Below, one piece after another: positions 43,331 to 51,718 of a stretch of DNA of 64,000 nucleotides; the stretch's first letter is position 1, and each line of letters opens with the position of its first letter. Origin of the DNA: Limosilactobacillus caviae (GTDB lineage Bacteria > Bacillota > Bacilli > Lactobacillales > Lactobacillaceae); NCBI RefSeq assembly GCF_014635905.1, contig NZ_BMDS01000001.1, forward strand, positions 310,001 to 374,000, in the 5' to 3' direction. The notes beneath the pieces are model-generated. The model saw nothing but the letters and a program-made list of their open reading frames with translations, was not told the DNA's origin and did not search any database. A program made the position numbers and the translations under genes.

Positions 43331-44716
43331 TTAATCTGCTTCGCTTTGGACATTGGTGGAAGCAACCCGTTGACGACGGAACCAGTGAACTAAGAGACCA
43401 AGGACTAAGCCGGCAAGTGCTGGAACAAGCCAGGATAATCCCATACTTGCAAGTGGCATCATATTGCGGAGTGCAGCTACTGATTGACCAAATGCGCTTT
43501 GGCTAACAACAGCTGGGAAAGCAACAACCATATCACCGAGAGCTGGTACAACGGTGAAGAGGACCACGAAGAAGTAAACAACACCATCACGATTAAAGAG
43601 CGGCGATGCAACTGATAAAAGGATTAGTACCATTGATAATGGGTAAAGGAACATTAACATTGGTGTTGACCAAGCGATGATTTGGTCTAATCCGAAATTA
43701 GCAGTAAGGAATGAGGCAAGACAACTAAGTGCAAGCCATGCATGATAGCTAACCTTTGGGAAGTGCTTGTGGAAGTCTTGGGCAAAGGCAGCGACTAACC
43801 CAACAGCAGTAGTAAGACAAGTAACTGTTAATAAGAATGCAAGGACGATTTGACCAAATGCCCCAGCGTAAGCGTTGACTAATTGGTTAAAGGCAACTCC
43901 ACCATCAGGAGAAACTTTGAAGCGTCCAAGTGACATTGCACCAAGAAGGATTAATAATAAGTAGATAAAAGCAACGGCACCCATTGAAAGTAAACCAGCC
44001 TTAGCAACAACCTTGGAAACTGCCTTTTCAGTACGTTGGCCCATTGAGCGAACCGCAGTAACAACAGTAACCCCGAATGCAAGACCTGCAAGGGCATCCA
44101 TTGTATTGTACCCTTCAAGGAAACCATTAGTTAAGGCATCGTGAACGTACGCGCTGGTTGTTGGTGCAGTAGCAGGGTTACCAAGCGGTTTAGCAAAACC
44201 TACAACGAATACTAAGAATAAAAGCACAAGGAAAACAGGATTTAATACCTTTCCGATGTTAGCTAAGATATCATTTTCACGGTATGAAAAGAAGAATGCA
44301 GCGGCGAAGAATAGTGCTGAGAATAATAGCAGTGCAACTGATTGATATTGCTTGTCAACGAAAGGAGCAAGTCCAACTGTAAATGAAACAGTTGCTGTCC
44401 GTGGTGTACCGAATAATGGACCGATTGTTGCGTGAATAAGAACCATAAAAACTAAAGCAAAGCCAACGCCAAGTGGTCGACCGATGTCAAAGACCCCTTC
44501 TGCACGAGTAACCGCAACGGCGAGAACTGACAGAAGCGGTAAGAGAACTCCGGTGATCAAAAAGCCAACTGCAGCTGGTCCCCAATGACTACCAGCTAAT
44601 TGACCAAGGTGTAATGGGAAAATCAAGTTTCCGGCCCCAAAGAATAAACCGAAAAGCAATGATGCAACGACTAAATAGTTTTTGAATGTTAACTTGCGCG
44701 ATGTTAAATCTTGCAT
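43331..44716 (-). CDS. brnQ: BrnQ branched-chain amino-acid transporter
   Basis: A 461-residue LIVCS-family symporter with 12 predicted helices; segments LLFGLFFGAGNLIFPL and LAGLAFGVTVVTAVRSMG are typical. It imports isoleucine, leucine and valine with sodium or protons. It starts at ATG 44716 after GGAGGAG and is preceded by a complete T-box leader with an isoleucine-type specifier, so uptake rises when tRNA-Ile is uncharged. Confidence 0.95.
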   Translation of the reverse strand: MQDLTSRKLTFKNYLVVASLLFGLFFGAGNLIFPLHLGQLAGSHWGPAAVGFLITGVLLPLLSVLAVAVTRAEGVFDIGRPLGVGFALVFMVLIHATIGPLFGTPRTATVSFTVGLAPFVDKQYQSVALLLFSALFFAAAFFFSYRENDILANIGKVLNPVFLVLLFLVFVVGFAKPLGNPATAPTTSAYVHDALTNGFLEGYNTMDALAGLAFGVTVVTAVRSMGQRTEKAVSKVVAKAGLLSMGAVAFIYLLLILLGAMSLGRFKVSPDGGVAFNQLVNAYAGAFGQIVLAFLLTVTCLTTAVGLVAAFAQDFHKHFPKVSYHAWLALSCLASFLTANFGLDQIIAWSTPMLMFLYPLSMVLILLSVASPLFNRDGVVYFFVVLFTVVPALGDMVVAFPAVVSQSAFGQSVAALRNMMPLASMGLSWLVPALAGLVLGLLVHWFRRQRVASTNVQSEAD

Positions 44717-44742
44717 GTTTTCTCCTCCTAATCTGATCCCAA

Positions 44743-45000
44743 CAAAAAAGTCCCTTAGCCAATATGGCTAAGGGACGCTGAGCGTGGTACCACCCTATCA
44801 TTGTACTGCTATTACTAACAATACCTCACACGTACGGCCATCATGGCGATACGCTGACACGATAATGGGTGTAACCACTACAGCTTACTGGTATTTAAGC
44901 TGTAGACTCGAAAGTGATTTTCAATTAGAGTTAAACTGTCTCCTCACACCACCCGAGACTCGCTGAAGTTATCGGCTAATTTACTCTTCTTTCTCATTGC
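44743..45000 (-). promoter_or_regulatory. Isoleucine-type T-box leader of brnQ
   Basis: On the minus strand the T-box motif GGGTGGTACCACGC is at 44782-44795 and the terminator GTCCCTTAGCC/GGCTAAGGGAC is at 44750-44776 with a T-run. Stem I has AGTA, GGTGGTGTGAG and the specifier loop GAAAATCAC, where ATC (Ile) is followed by A. This agrees with the BrnQ function. Confidence 0.92.
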
Positions 45001-45027
45001 GATCGAATAATTAAATTGTTGTAATTA

Positions 45028-45055
45028 ATATTAACTCGTTTCTCATAAAAGTCAA
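45028..45055 (-). promoter_or_regulatory. Promoter of the brnQ T-box transcript
   Basis: TTGACT (45050-45055), 16-bp spacer and TAATAT (45028-45033) on the minus strand, directly upstream of the T-box stem I. Confidence 0.7.
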
Positions 45056-45069
45056 CAGTAAATTAAAAT

Positions 45070-46305
45070 TTATTTATAGTTTTTTAAATCTTCACTGCTT
45101 TCGGCATATGCTGGGTCCCCATTTAATGCTCGTGCAATTGCTCGCTCAACTGCAGTGTTAGAAGTTACATTTGCAATTGCTAATGGTTTTTCATAACGTT
45201 TAGCGTGATGGTTAGCAAGTTGACTGATTCGGTGGTGGATAGCATCGATGCAGACGATTACAAAGTCAGCGTCACGGATTTCGCGCTTTAACTTGCTGCT
45301 AGAAACTTTTTCTTCAGCAGAAGCATCTAGTCCGCGGAAAAGTCCATGGTGTTTATCAATAACTGGTTTAAGTCCCTTAACCTTGCTCCGAATACCAGTA
45401 ATTACAAGAACCTTACGCTGGTGAAGGTCATAATCCAATTTTTTCTCATAATCATGACGCGGATTAGTAGGCTTTTTGACAACTTTTGGCTTAGCAGGTT
45501 GTTTAGTTGTATCGTAATCCTGCTTTTCATGAATCCAGCGAATAGAGCCGTTTTTAGCATCTGCCAATCCGTTACCGCGATCGTAGTAGGCAAAGTCAAT
45601 AACCATCCCAGCTTTAATGTCGCGACCGGGATACTTGAACGGATCAATGACAATTGTATTTTCTGGTGCTTCGTCGACAATTGAATTACCTTTAATTGTT
45701 TTGTTTAGTTGGAGGATATCCGAACCGGGAACACGCGTTAATTCACCATACTCAACAACATTAATTTTCTCAGGCGTGTATTCACGAAGGTGGTCACCAG
45801 TAATCCGTCGAATGACTGGGAGTCCTCGTACTTTTTGCTCATAGTCTAATTGGGCGATATCGCCATCTTCAACAGGGAAAGGCAGTGCGTGGAGGATTGC
45901 TTCTGGATAATAACGGTGATTAATCTCGGCACCGCTTAGTTTTCGGTGAACGAGATAGCAATTGTCAGCAGCTAGTCGTTCTTCTTCAGTAATTTTCTGT
46001 GGGGCAGAAGTGGCAGGGGAAGGTGCAGCTGCTGTTGAAGCTGTTTGCTCTTTATTAGCAGCGGGTCCAGTTAAGAGTGACTTAAGTGTTTTGCGTGCCT
46101 GTGGCGGGAGATTGCTGGCCACCGGTTGAACTTTTCGCTGAACGAACCGTGGAGTTGCCGGTTTAACAGGGGTGCTATCTTGATAATGGTTTAAGATATT
46201 AAGAATGGTGGTAAGACTCCGCTGTGTTTGTAAGAGGCTTTGGGGATCATCAGTGGTGTTATTTAAAAGGTCAATTAGTTCTTGACGATAATCATAAATT
46301 TCCAT
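45070..46305 (-). CDS. DUF2325-like protein
   Basis: A 411-residue soluble protein. The N-terminal 110 residues are helical and low-complexity (Ala/Thr/Pro-rich). A central beta-rich region (about residues 150-270) is followed by a C-terminal domain (about residues 300-400), where KVLVITGIRSKV, LKREIRDADFVIVCIDAIHH and KPLAIANVTS resemble DUF2325. The function is unknown. It starts at ATG 46305 behind AAAGGAAAG and appears monocistronic, divergent from the DHH phosphoesterase. Confidence 0.75.
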   Translation of the reverse strand: MEIYDYRQELIDLLNNTTDDPQSLLQTQRSLTTILNILNHYQDSTPVKPATPRFVQRKVQPVASNLPPQARKTLKSLLTGPAANKEQTASTAAAPSPATSAPQKITEEERLAADNCYLVHRKLSGAEINHRYYPEAILHALPFPVEDGDIAQLDYEQKVRGLPVIRRITGDHLREYTPEKINVVEYGELTRVPGSDILQLNKTIKGNSIVDEAPENTIVIDPFKYPGRDIKAGMVIDFAYYDRGNGLADAKNGSIRWIHEKQDYDTTKQPAKPKVVKKPTNPRHDYEKKLDYDLHQRKVLVITGIRSKVKGLKPVIDKHHGLFRGLDASAEEKVSSSKLKREIRDADFVIVCIDAIHHRISQLANHHAKRYEKPLAIANVTSNTAVERAIARALNGDPAYAESSEDLKNYK

Positions 46306-46440
46306 ATTGCTTTCCTTTCTTAAAATAAGTTACTAATTTCAATGATAGCAGTTAGTTAGCGCAATGTCAGTAATTAATGTGGTTAGCAGTAGTTTCAAAA
46401 GGTATAATAAGAGACAAAATTAGGATTGCGAGGACAGAAA

Positions 46441-47520
46441 ATGGCACAACGGTTAATAAAATTATTTTCGCACAATGACTTAGATGGATTCGGGGCTCCA
46501 TTGCTATTAAAAACGTTGCAACCGGTAATGTTTGAGAACACTGAGTTCGATATGACAAACTGTGGCGCAGGCCGGATTGATGAAGAGTTAAGCCGGTGGA
46601 TGCAGACAGCAGAAGCGGGGCGCTTTACAGATGTGTATATCATGGACATGACACCGGATAGCGATTACTCATTTAAAATGCTTAATGAACGCTTTGCCAA
46701 TCATTGGTTGGTTTTTGATCATCATGAAAGTGAAGCAGAGTTGCGGCAAAAATACGCAACAAATAGTATTGTGCCTGCTGATCCAGCGGTTAATCCGAGT
46801 GCAACTAGTTTAGTATGGGATTGGTTAAAACAGCAACCAGCTTTTGCTAAGGTTGATGAGCAGCGGCAAAAGGAGCTTGCTTATCTAGTTGAACTAATTC
46901 GTGCTTACGATACGTGGGATTGGCAAAATGATCCTGAAATGGATGAACAGGAACGAGTTGATGCTGACAACTTTGACCAGCTCTTTTGGTTTTATCCCCT
47001 ACAAGATTCCGAGGAGTTTGTTCAAAATGTCTTTAATACTAGCTGGCAAGAGTACCAAGACGCAAATCGTTTGTTGATTCGAACGCTTAATGAACGGCGG
47101 GCTAAGTACCTTAAGAGCCACCTGAAAGACGTTTTAGTAGCGGAACTCGATGGTCATAAATTCGGCGTAGTATATGCGAGTGATTACAAATCGGAAATAG
47201 CTCATGAATTACTAGAACAACATCCAGAAGTTGATGCCGCATTGGTGGTTAGTCCGGTTAGTATATCGCTTCGGAGTAATGGTAAGCTGGACGTGGCTAA
47301 GTTTGCTGAAAAGTACTTTAACGGTGGCGGACATGCTGATGCTGCTGGCGGTCGGTTAACAGTCAACCCAATAGAAGCCGGCGAGCAAGCGGTGATTGAT
47401 GATCTTAAGCAGACAATTGATAATCAGCAGAGTAAACAGAAGTCAAATGAAAGTACCCTTGCCGATAACCTTGATCCGGAAGTTGCGGCTAAGATGGCGG
47501 CATTGTTTGGGAAAAAGTGA
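46441..47520 (+). CDS. DHH-family phosphoesterase
   Basis: A 359-residue manganese-dependent phosphoesterase. Motifs FSHNDLDGFG, DMTPDSD and VFDHHESE (DHH) bind the metals, and the C-terminal DHHA1 motif GGGHADAAGG binds substrate. Family members degrade nano-RNA, cyclic dinucleotides or related oligonucleotides. I chose ATG 46441 behind GAGGA; the upstream TTG overlaps that site. Which substrate it uses is open. Confidence 0.9.
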   Translation: MAQRLIKLFSHNDLDGFGAPLLLKTLQPVMFENTEFDMTNCGAGRIDEELSRWMQTAEAGRFTDVYIMDMTPDSDYSFKMLNERFANHWLVFDHHESEAELRQKYATNSIVPADPAVNPSATSLVWDWLKQQPAFAKVDEQRQKELAYLVELIRAYDTWDWQNDPEMDEQERVDADNFDQLFWFYPLQDSEEFVQNVFNTSWQEYQDANRLLIRTLNERRAKYLKSHLKDVLVAELDGHKFGVVYASDYKSEIAHELLEQHPEVDAALVVSPVSISLRSNGKLDVAKFAEKYFNGGGHADAAGGRLTVNPIEAGEQAVIDDLKQTIDNQQSKQKSNESTLADNLDPEVAAKMAALFGKK

Positions 47521-47564
47521 CTTGTGATAAGTGATTCTGAGAGTTAATAAAAAAGCTAGAAGGT

Positions 47565-47620
47565 ATCCTAGAGCGAGAACAAGAGCTACAAATAATAGTT
47601 CTGTCTTGCTCTTTTTTTGT
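47565..47620 (+). terminator. Probable terminator after the DHH gene
   Basis: An imperfect stem between AGAGCGAGAACAAGA and TCTGTCTTGCTCT is followed by TTTTTTT. It probably ends the DHH transcript. Confidence 0.6.
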
Positions 47621-47667
47621 CTTAATACAAAGTAATCATCATGAAATCTAAGTTAAATTTTAACTAA

Positions 47668-47763
47668 ATTGCTAATGCTGAATATCCACAGGGCTATAAA
47701 GATGGGACTGATTTCTTATTACTTAAAGTTGGAGCTAACAAAAAATTAGTGGTTGCTTTTTAA
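47668..47763 (+). pseudogene. C-terminal protein remnant without a start codon
   Basis: An open frame flanked by stops encodes a protein-like fragment containing YPQGYKDGTDFLLLKVG and ending at TAA 47761. It has no start codon or ribosome-binding site. It looks like the surviving 3' end of a lost gene between the DHH gene and the peptidase; the parent family is not recognised. Confidence 0.35.
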
Positions 47764-47823
47764 TTCTAATCTAAATATAATGATTTTAATTTGTTTTTAA
47801 TATTAGCGAGGGGGGGAATTATT

Positions 47824-48732
47824 ATGTGGGATGGAACACATATTATGACGTTAAATAATGGCTACCATTTATGGACGCATTCAGAAAATACTACGGGTCG
47901 AGAAGATTTGCTGTGCTTGCATGGTGGCCCTGGAGACACGCATGAAGTTTACGAAAGATTTGGACTAGAACTGGAATCTCTTGGTATTACCGTACATACT
48001 TATGATCAGCTTGGTTCTTGGTATTCTGACACGCCTAACTGGAGTGATCCACAAATTCGTAAGCAGTACCTAGATATGGAATACTACATTAGCGAAGTTG
48101 AGGAAGTACGCCAAAAGTTAGGTTTAGAAAAATTCTATTTAGCAGGTCATTCTTGGGGTGGCCTTCTATCAATGGAGTATGCTCTCCGTTATCCGGAACA
48201 TCTGAAGGGTTTAATTATTATTAGTATGATTGATAATATAGCCGATTATGTAACGCACTTGAAAGAAATTCTTAATGATGAATTTGCTTCTTATCAGGTT
48301 GAATATATGAGTGATACGGAATTACGAGGAGAGTATCAGGACTCAGCGTATCGCAAGTATATTGATCACATGTATAAAGAATATGTTAATCGCAAACAGC
48401 CATCCAAGATGAGTCACCAAATTGATATTCAATCTAAGCCGGTTTATAACACATTCCAAGGTGATAATGAATTTATTATTAACGGTGACTTAGACGGATG
48501 GGATCGAAGCAATGACATTCATAATATCAAGGTGCCAACGTTATTAACGTTTGGAGCTCATGAAACAATGCCGCTTGCGACAGCACAAAGGATGCAAAAG
48601 TCAATTCCTAATTCACGACTGGTAATTACGCCAAATGGGGGCCATAACCACATGGTTGATAATCCAGAGGTGTTTTTCACTAATTTACGTCGCTATTTCA
48701 CAGATGTTTTTCAAGGAAAGTTTGGTGAGTAA
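47824..48732 (+). CDS. Proline iminopeptidase-like alpha/beta hydrolase
   Basis: A 302-residue S33-type aminopeptidase predicted to release N-terminal proline from peptides. The oxyanion segment LHGGPGDTHEVYERFG, the nucleophile elbow GHSWGGLLS and a C-terminal NGGHNHMVDNPE histidine region are all present. ATG 47824 is placed by a GAGGGGGG site. It is followed after 2 nt by an amino-acid permease gene, so peptide hydrolysis and amino-acid transport are probably coupled in one operon. Confidence 0.9.
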   Translation: MWDGTHIMTLNNGYHLWTHSENTTGREDLLCLHGGPGDTHEVYERFGLELESLGITVHTYDQLGSWYSDTPNWSDPQIRKQYLDMEYYISEVEEVRQKLGLEKFYLAGHSWGGLLSMEYALRYPEHLKGLIIISMIDNIADYVTHLKEILNDEFASYQVEYMSDTELRGEYQDSAYRKYIDHMYKEYVNRKQPSKMSHQIDIQSKPVYNTFQGDNEFIINGDLDGWDRSNDIHNIKVPTLLTFGAHETMPLATAQRMQKSIPNSRLVITPNGGHNHMVDNPEVFFTNLRRYFTDVFQGKFGE

Positions 48733-48734
48733 TT

Positions 48735-50090
48735 ATGCAACAGCCTGATAATATGTTAGAAAAAATGGGCTATCATCAACAACTTGACCGCCGGCTAACC
48801 CTTAAAGATCTAGTTGTTTATGGATTGGTATTCATGACCCCAATTGCACCATTTGGAATTTACGCTTCAGTAGTTATACCTGCTAAAGGGATGGTTGCGC
48901 TTGCCTATTTAATTGGGGTAATCGCTATGTTCTTTACGGCTTTGAGCTATGGACAAATGTCACAGGCGTTTCCAGTAGCCGGATCAGTTTATGCCTATGC
49001 GCAACGCGGGATTAATAAACACGTTGGATTTTTAGCTGGGTGGATGATTTTATTAGATTATGTATTTGTACCGGCATTACTTTATGTGATTGCCGCCAAC
49101 TCTTTAAGAACATTAGTGCCGGGGATTCCGCCGTATGCATGGGTGGTAGCATTTATCATTATTAATACTGTTATTAATATCCGAGGTATCGAGTTTACCA
49201 ATAGAGCTAATTTTATTTTTCTCGGTCTTGAATTAGTTGTTTTGCTGATATTCTTAGTTTGCGGAACCTATGGCGTTATGCATGGGGTTGGGGATGGTTT
49301 TACCATCAAACCTTTCTACATTGCGAAAAACTTCAATCTTAATTTTGTATTTACAACGGTTTCCGTCTGTGTATTAAATTTCCTTGGATTCGATGCAATT
49401 AGTACTCTTGCTGAGGAAACAAAGGGTGGAAATAAAGTCGTGGGCCGCGGAATAATGTTAGCTTTATTTGTAGTAGGACTATTATTTATTGTACAGACTT
49501 ACATTGCCGCTTTATTGCACCCTGATTACACATCATTTAAGAATGCAGATACCGCATTTTATGAAATTGCTTTTTCGGTTGGTGGTCGCCCGTTAGAAAT
49601 TATGACAATTTTAGCAACAATCTTTTCATGGGGAATTGCTAATTCAATGGTTGCTCAAGCTGCGATTTCGCGGATTTTATTTGGAATGGCTCGTGATCAT
49701 AATTTGCCAACTATTTTAGCTAAAGTACACCCTAAATACAAAACGCCGTATGCTGCTAATATTTTAGTTTGTATAGTTTCATTAGTTGTGGGGGCAATCT
49801 TTGTTAACCAGGCTAATGTTTTGTCCGCGTTGGTTAACTTTGGAGCCTTGGTATCATTTTGTGTAATTCATGTTTCAGTAGTAAATTATTATCTCCGTAT
49901 TCAACATTCAAAGAACTACTTAAAACATCTTGTATCGCCCCTGATTGGTTTTATAATCATTGCTTATGTTCTGCTAAATATGGATACTCTTGCTAAGATA
50001 ATCGGGTGTACATGGTTTGTAATCGGTATATTCTATTACTTAATAATGCTGCATACTAAGGATTCAATTGAACTAAAAGATCTCGAGTAA
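48735..50090 (+). CDS. APC-family amino-acid permease
   Basis: A 451-residue amino acid/polyamine/organocation transporter with 12 predicted helices. The N-terminal segment LKDLVVYGLVFMTPIAPFGI and the helix-6 region NFLGFDAISTLAEETKGG are typical. It begins 2 nt after the proline iminopeptidase-like gene and is followed by a terminator. The substrate is not evident; the operon suggests an amino acid set free by the peptidase or exchanged with it. Confidence 0.9.
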   Translation: MQQPDNMLEKMGYHQQLDRRLTLKDLVVYGLVFMTPIAPFGIYASVVIPAKGMVALAYLIGVIAMFFTALSYGQMSQAFPVAGSVYAYAQRGINKHVGFLAGWMILLDYVFVPALLYVIAANSLRTLVPGIPPYAWVVAFIIINTVINIRGIEFTNRANFIFLGLELVVLLIFLVCGTYGVMHGVGDGFTIKPFYIAKNFNLNFVFTTVSVCVLNFLGFDAISTLAEETKGGNKVVGRGIMLALFVVGLLFIVQTYIAALLHPDYTSFKNADTAFYEIAFSVGGRPLEIMTILATIFSWGIANSMVAQAAISRILFGMARDHNLPTILAKVHPKYKTPYAANILVCIVSLVVGAIFVNQANVLSALVNFGALVSFCVIHVSVVNYYLRIQHSKNYLKHLVSPLIGFIIIAYVLLNMDTLAKIIGCTWFVIGIFYYLIMLHTKDSIELKDLE

Positions 50091-50093
50091 ACT

Positions 50094-50126
50094 AAAAAAA
50101 GCCCCTCAATCTGAGGAGCTTTTTTA
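50094..50126. terminator. Terminator after the permease
   Basis: AAAGCcCCTCA pairs with TGAGGaGCTTTTTT around a 3-nt loop, with A-run and T-run flanks usable from both strands. Confidence 0.85.
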
Positions 50127-50127
50127 G

Positions 50128-50476
50128 TTAACTAATTATCCATGGATTAGGGATGCGGCCAGTTTTAATGAAATATTCAATAAAAAGGTCGATCAGTTGT
50201 GATGATAGGATGGATTTGAAGAGTAATGTCTGGTAGTTGTTCTTCGAGAATTGTTACCTGCCACTTGATGTAATAAACTGTGTCAGTCGGTAAGTTAATA
50301 AGTAGTTGTAGATCGTTAGTAACGATAGCAAGGTCGTGGCAATTATGTTCAAATTGTGCTAGTTGATCTGGCTTAAGATGACCGTGTTCTAGTGGCAGAT
50401 ACTCTTGATGTTTTTTCCATGCAGTTTGTAATAGTTTATCGAGAATAGGGATAATTTGTTTTTGCGATAAAATCAT
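50128..50476 (-). pseudogene. Small hypothetical gene with a 3' frameshift (paralogue of 61290-61670)
   Basis: ATG 50476 opens a 99-codon frame ending at 50177. Its N-terminal ILSQKQIIPILDKLL matches ILTQKEIIPILNQLL of the gene at 61290-61670. Past the stop, the next frame reads SQLIDLFIEYFIKTGRIPNP and continues to TAA 50128, matching the paralogue's C-terminus (QLTTRFTDYFIKTGRIPNP). The coding sequence therefore shifted near HPII, losing the last ~20 residues. No function recognised; a lactobacillar small protein family behind a conserved two-hairpin leader. Confidence 0.75.
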
Positions 50477-50484
50477 ATGAATGA

Positions 50485-50530
50485 CTCCTTTGAATTAATT
50501 TCAAAGGTTTTAATGAGGCGGTTAGCCTCA
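50485..50530 (-). promoter_or_regulatory. Two-hairpin leader that sequesters the ribosome-binding site (copy 1)
   Basis: On the minus strand hairpin A (TGAGGC/GCCTCA, 50514-50530) precedes hairpin B (CCTTTGAA/TTCAAAGG, 50487-50507). The 3' arm of hairpin B overlaps the AAAGGAG ribosome-binding site. The same leader lies at 61679-61724 before the paralogue. It suggests translational control. Confidence 0.65.
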
Positions 50531-50535
50531 GATAT

Positions 50536-50570
50536 CAAAAATCCCAAGTCGTTTTGGCTTGGGATTTTTG
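50536..50570. terminator. Bidirectional terminator
   Basis: AAAAATCCCAAG at 50537-50548 pairs with CTTGGGATTTTT at 50558-50569. It ends the XRE regulator transcript on the minus strand and sits directly ahead of the two-hairpin leader. Confidence 0.85.
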
Positions 50571-50581
50571 CGTTTAAATAA

Positions 50582-50935
50582 TTATTTTGTGTATTTAAGA
50601 ATTCTTAAAAATGAATCAGTTAATTCAATTGCTGTCTTAGGATCTTTTGACTTAAGTTCAAAACAAAGTTGATCAACCTTAGAAAAATTAGTTTGAACTT
50701 CAGAAGGTTCATTGTTATTAAAGTCTGTATTTTCGAGTAGTTGTGTAATTGATATTTGCAAAGCGGCCGCAATTCGTTTTAAGGATTTTAAACTTACATT
50801 TTGGTCGCTTGTTCGTTCAAGACGAGATATAAAATTAACGGATAAGCCGCTTAACTCAGCTAAACGCTCTTGTGTTACCCCGAGATGTTTTCTAATTGCT
50901 CGCATGTTGTCCCCAATATCCGCGATAACAGTCAC
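50582..50935 (-). CDS. XRE-family transcriptional regulator
   Basis: A regulator with an N-terminal helix-turn-helix (DNMRAIRKHLGVTQERLAEL, then GLSVNFISRLER) and a C-terminal helical tail of about 60 residues. The start is uncertain. GTG 50935 begins at the usual position for the family but its AAGAAGG site abuts it. ATG 50905 has a weak GGGGA, and GTG 51001 gives an implausible hydrophobic extension with no ribosome-binding site. Its target is unknown; it is divergent from the lipoprotein/SEC10 pair. Confidence 0.75.
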   Translation of the reverse strand: MTVIADIGDNMRAIRKHLGVTQERLAELSGLSVNFISRLERTSDQNVSLKSLKRIAAALQISITQLLENTDFNNNEPSEVQTNFSKVDQLCFELKSKDPKTAIELTDSFLRILKYTK

Positions 50936-51276
50936 CTTCTTTTTTATTAAAGATAACTGAAAAAATATGCTGATATAACTATATTCGTAAATGTTTTTCA
51001 CTAGTTAAAACTGTTAATAAATGCATATGTTTATATATAAATACTTATCGGTGAAATAACAAATTTGAATAATCATTGCTTTTAAAAATTTTTATCTATC
51101 ACGTATATATCTAAGATAAAAGAATATCTAATGGATGACAAGCGATAAATAAGAAAATGCCACCATTGCAAACTGTTAATATAGTGTTATTTTTAAACGG
51201 AGAATTATATAAATTATCTTATTTTACTCGATAATACTGTATTGATAAGAAGTTTTGTTTTAGGGAGGATTTTGAT

Positions 51277-51702
51277 ATGAAAAAGCTCCTTGCGATAACT
51301 GTTGCAGTAGCTAGTGCACTATCATTAGCTGCTTGTGGGAATTCTACAAATTCGACAAGCAAGAAGAGCAATAGTGTGAGTTCATCAAAAAAAGTAGTTA
51401 AGCGTCATCAAAAAGAAGCATCTAGTAGTTCGACTAGTTCATCACTGGCTGAGTCATCAGCATCTATAAGTGGTGAGCATCTAAATGGAGCATCTTCAAC
51501 TGTACAAGACAATGCACAAAGTAACAGTTCGAATGATAGTTCAGTTAACGCAGAAAGTACATCGGTTGATGATGAGGGAAATACTCATCATATCACAATG
51601 TCAGGGCAAACAGCTGATGGTTACCAATTAGGAACCGATATTGTTACGAGTCCAGATGGCCAATCACGAGTATATGAGTATACCAAAGCTATCGATAATT
51701 AA
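51277..51702 (+). CDS. Ser-rich lipoprotein
   Basis: A 141-residue lipoprotein. The signal MKKLLAITVAVASALSLAAC ends in the lipobox LAAC with Cys20 as acylation site. The mature protein is a long Ser/Asn-rich disordered spacer followed by a short segment (HHITMSGQTADGYQLGTDIV). It precedes the SEC10/PgrA-like gene by 16 nt and probably shares its transcript. GGGAGGA lies before the start. Function unknown. Confidence 0.8.
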   Translation: MKKLLAITVAVASALSLAACGNSTNSTSKKSNSVSSSKKVVKRHQKEASSSSTSSSLAESSASISGEHLNGASSTVQDNAQSNSSNDSSVNAESTSVDDEGNTHHITMSGQTADGYQLGTDIVTSPDGQSRVYEYTKAIDN

Positions 51703-51718
51703 AGTGGGGGATTTTAAG

